Assembly (NCBI GenBank): GCA_012513195.1
Contig: JAAZCR010000165.1
Coordinates: 1 to 8,354, forward strand
DNA length: 8,354 nt
From: Bacilli bacterium
GTDB lineage: Bacteria > Bacillota_I > Bacilli_A > Haloplasmatales > Haloplasmataceae
Direction: 5' to 3'
Part shown: one piece after another, positions 6,768 to 8,354 of the stretch
Layout of the letters: each line of letters begins with the position of its first letter
Position numbering within the stretch: position 1 is the first letter of the stretch
The notes under the pieces: generated by a model
Databases searched by the model: none
What the model saw: only the letters and a program-made list of their open reading frames with translations
Told to the model about the DNA's origin: nothing
Position numbers and translations under genes: made by a program

Positions 6768-7073
6768 ATGAATCCACTAATCATCATCTGTATATTCATC
6801 ATCTCAACAATCCTAGGATATTTAATAATTAAACAAGTACCTACTTTACTTCATACGCCACTAATGTCAGGTATGAACGCCTTAAGTGGTTTAACAGTAC
6901 TAGGGGCACTAGTTACCTTAGCATTCTTATTTAAAGATTTAAGCAAAACTGTATCAATTATCTTTGGTGGACTCGCAGTAATCTTAGCGATGATCAATGT
7001 CGCTGGTGGGTTTGCTGTAACAGATAGAATGTTGAAAATGTTCCACAAAAAAGTGAGTGATAAACATGATTGA
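6768..7073 (+). CDS. pntAB: NAD(P)+ transhydrogenase subunit alpha part 2 (membrane domain II)
   Basis: A small membrane subunit of 101 residues supplying the alpha-side helices of the transhydrogenase channel, to which PntB adds the rest. Three hydrophobic segments are visible at about 3-21, 37-55 and 62-84. Family motifs are HTPLMSGMNALSGLTVLGAL (29-48) and NVAGGFAVTDRMLKMF (77-92), followed by a basic cytoplasmic tail. Length is typical of PntAB in three-gene operons. The strong AGGAGG site (6757-6762) is 5 nt from ATG. It ends in TGA, overlapping the pntB start by 8 nt, so the two membrane subunits are probably made in step. This TGA is also the evidence that TGA is a stop in this genome. 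Confidence 0.96.
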   Translation: MNPLIIICIFIISTILGYLIIKQVPTLLHTPLMSGMNALSGLTVLGALVTLAFLFKDLSKTVSIIFGGLAVILAMINVAGGFAVTDRMLKMFHKKVSDKHD

Positions 7074-8354
7074 TTTCTTACAAAATGATATAGTATATTA
7101 CGTTGTATGTGCTATATTAGCAGTTTTAATCTTAGTTGGAATATCCCTCATGAGTAAAGTTAAAACTGCTGTACTTGGTAACCGCTTAAGCGCTATAGCC
7201 ACAGCATTAGCGATTATTATTACTTTAATCAGATTTGATATTAATAGTGCAACTACCATTTTAATAATCTGTTTAGTGATGCTTCTAATTGGTACAATTA
7301 TCGGTACCTATTTAGCAAAAAAAGTTAAAATGATTCAAATGCCCGAAATGGTCGCATTACTAAATGGATTTGGTGGAGCTGCCAGTGCAATTGTTGGTGC
7401 TTGTACGATATTTGTCCCTGATATTACTAAGTTTGAGTTAATTACCGCTGTACTAGCATTGATTGTGGGAGCTTTAACCTTTACTGGTAGTTTAATAGCA
7501 GCAGGTAAATTAGCTAAATTTATTGATGGAAAACCTATTAAATGGAAAAACCATCAATTAATAAATATAGCGACTTTAGTGTTAATCTTAGTATTAAGTG
7601 TTTTGGGTATAGTACTAGATTTAGATTTCACACCAATGTTAATAATTACGTTAGTTATACTATTATTAAGTAGTTTCTTTGGTGTAGCATTTGCGATTCG
7701 TGTTGGTGGGGCAGACATGCCTATAACCATCTCACTACTTAACTCTTTTAGTGGTGTGGCAGGTTCTATCGCAGGTATGGCAGTTAATGATATCCTTCTT
7801 GTAGCTGCAGGTGGTATTGTCGGTGCAAGTGGATTATTATTAACCCAAATCATGTGTCGAGCGATGAATCGTAGTTTAATTGATATTCTCTTAGGTAATA
7901 CAAGTGTGGCTCCTTCATCAAAAGTTGAGACTCCACAAAAACAACCGGAACAAGAGGTAGAGAAACAAGAAACTAACTTAAATGAAGTGCTAAATAACGC
8001 TAAGAGTGTTATAATCGTCCCTGGCTACGGTATGGCATTATCGCAAGCTCAACATTTGGTTAAACAACTTGCAGATAAGTTAAGAGAAAATGGTGCAAAT
8101 GTAAGATTTGCGATTCATCCAGTCGCAGGACGGATGCCAGGTCATATGAATGTACTCCTAGCTGAAGCAAATGTTGAGTATGACGAACTTTATGAACTAG
8201 AAGCAATTAATGACGATTTCCAAGATACGGATCTTTGTATTGTCATTGGCGCAAATGACGTAATAAATCCTGCAGCTAGAGAAGCTGAAGGTACACCGAT
8301 TTATGGTATGCCAATCTTAAATGTTGATCAAGCTAAACATGTTATTATCTGTAA
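7066..8354 (+). CDS. pntB: NAD(P)+ transhydrogenase subunit beta, 3' end outside the window
   Basis: Membrane and NADP(H)-binding subunit of the ion-pumping transhydrogenase. The visible 429 codons have no stop and run off the right edge; family members are near 460 residues, so about 30 are missing. Residues 1 to about 280 are hydrophobic domain II, with LLNGFGGAAS (98-107), GGADMP and LLNSFSGVAGSIAG (from about 224). A hydrophilic Gln/Glu/Lys-rich hinge spans about 284-308. Domain III follows: PGYGMALSQAQ (319-329) for the NADP pyrophosphate, PVAGRMPGH (352-360), GANDVINPAA (395-404) and EGTPIYGMPIL. All key binding motifs are intact. The ATG lies inside the end of pntAB, out of frame with it, with only a weak AGTGAG site upstream, pointing to translational coupling. 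Confidence 0.96.
   Translation, partial: MIDFLQNDIVYYVVCAILAVLILVGISLMSKVKTAVLGNRLSAIATALAIIITLIRFDINSATTILIICLVMLLIGTIIGTYLAKKVKMIQMPEMVALLNGFGGAASAIVGACTIFVPDITKFELITAVLALIVGALTFTGSLIAAGKLAKFIDGKPIKWKNHQLINIATLVLILVLSVLGIVLDLDFTPMLIITLVILLLSSFFGVAFAIRVGGADMPITISLLNSFSGVAGSIAGMAVNDILLVAAGGIVGASGLLLTQIMCRAMNRSLIDILLGNTSVAPSSKVETPQKQPEQEVEKQETNLNEVLNNAKSVIIVPGYGMALSQAQHLVKQLADKLRENGANVRFAIHPVAGRMPGHMNVLLAEANVEYDELYELEAINDDFQDTDLCIVIGANDVINPAAREAEGTPIYGMPILNVDQAKHVIIC

Noticed and set aside
7554..7853. Minus-strand open frame opposite pntB
   Set aside because: It lies wholly within the well-conserved pntB coding frame, has low-complexity Ile/Asn/Pro/Thr composition and no ribosome site: an antisense shadow. 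The same applies to 194-412, 3398-3601 and 6851-7048.

Overview
The window is AT-rich (clearly below half GC) and densely coded on the + strand. Purine-rich Shine-Dalgarno sites precede most genes, and most stops are TAA. One gene (the small transhydrogenase subunit) ends in TGA and tryptophan is written TGG, so the Mycoplasma-type code 4 (TGA = Trp) is not in use. This fits a low-GC Bacillota or a standard-code relative of the Mollicutes (Acholeplasma/Izemoplasma/Haloplasma-like). That placement is inferred from composition and signals only.

Layout. (1) Positions 2-1072: the 3' part of a large acidic, Tyr/Asp-rich protein of unknown function, entering from the left edge and closed by a strong terminator. 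(2) 1224-2411: an ArsB/NhaD/YbiR-type (SLC13-like) membrane permease with its own promoter and terminator. (3) 2605-4464: a two-gene unit made of a GH130 mannoside phosphorylase/glycosidase and, 3 nt downstream, a PP-loop (PAPS-reductase-like) ATPase gene interrupted by one in-frame TAA. Two 18-bp palindromic sites lie upstream and a terminator follows. (4) 4565-5401: a classical short-chain dehydrogenase/reductase with an extended -10 promoter. (5) 5534 to the right edge: the three-gene proton-translocating NAD(P) transhydrogenase operon pntAA-pntAB-pntB, with pntB cut off by the window about 30 codons before its expected end.

How the genes fit together. The GH130 enzyme would release mannose 1-phosphate (or mannose) from beta-mannosides in the cytoplasm. 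The transhydrogenase would use the ion gradient to make NADPH from NADH, and the SDR is a possible consumer of that NADPH. The permease substrate cannot be read from sequence. These links are inferences; terminators and promoters suggest four or five separate transcription units.

Most worth a second look are the nonsense codon in an otherwise intact PP-loop gene and its tight coupling to GH130, the twin palindromes upstream of GH130, and two mutually exclusive hairpins between pntAA and pntAB. I see no convincing evidence of a wholly new multi-gene system. There is no rRNA, tRNA, CRISPR array or insertion sequence, and no gene-free stretch longer than 300 bases.
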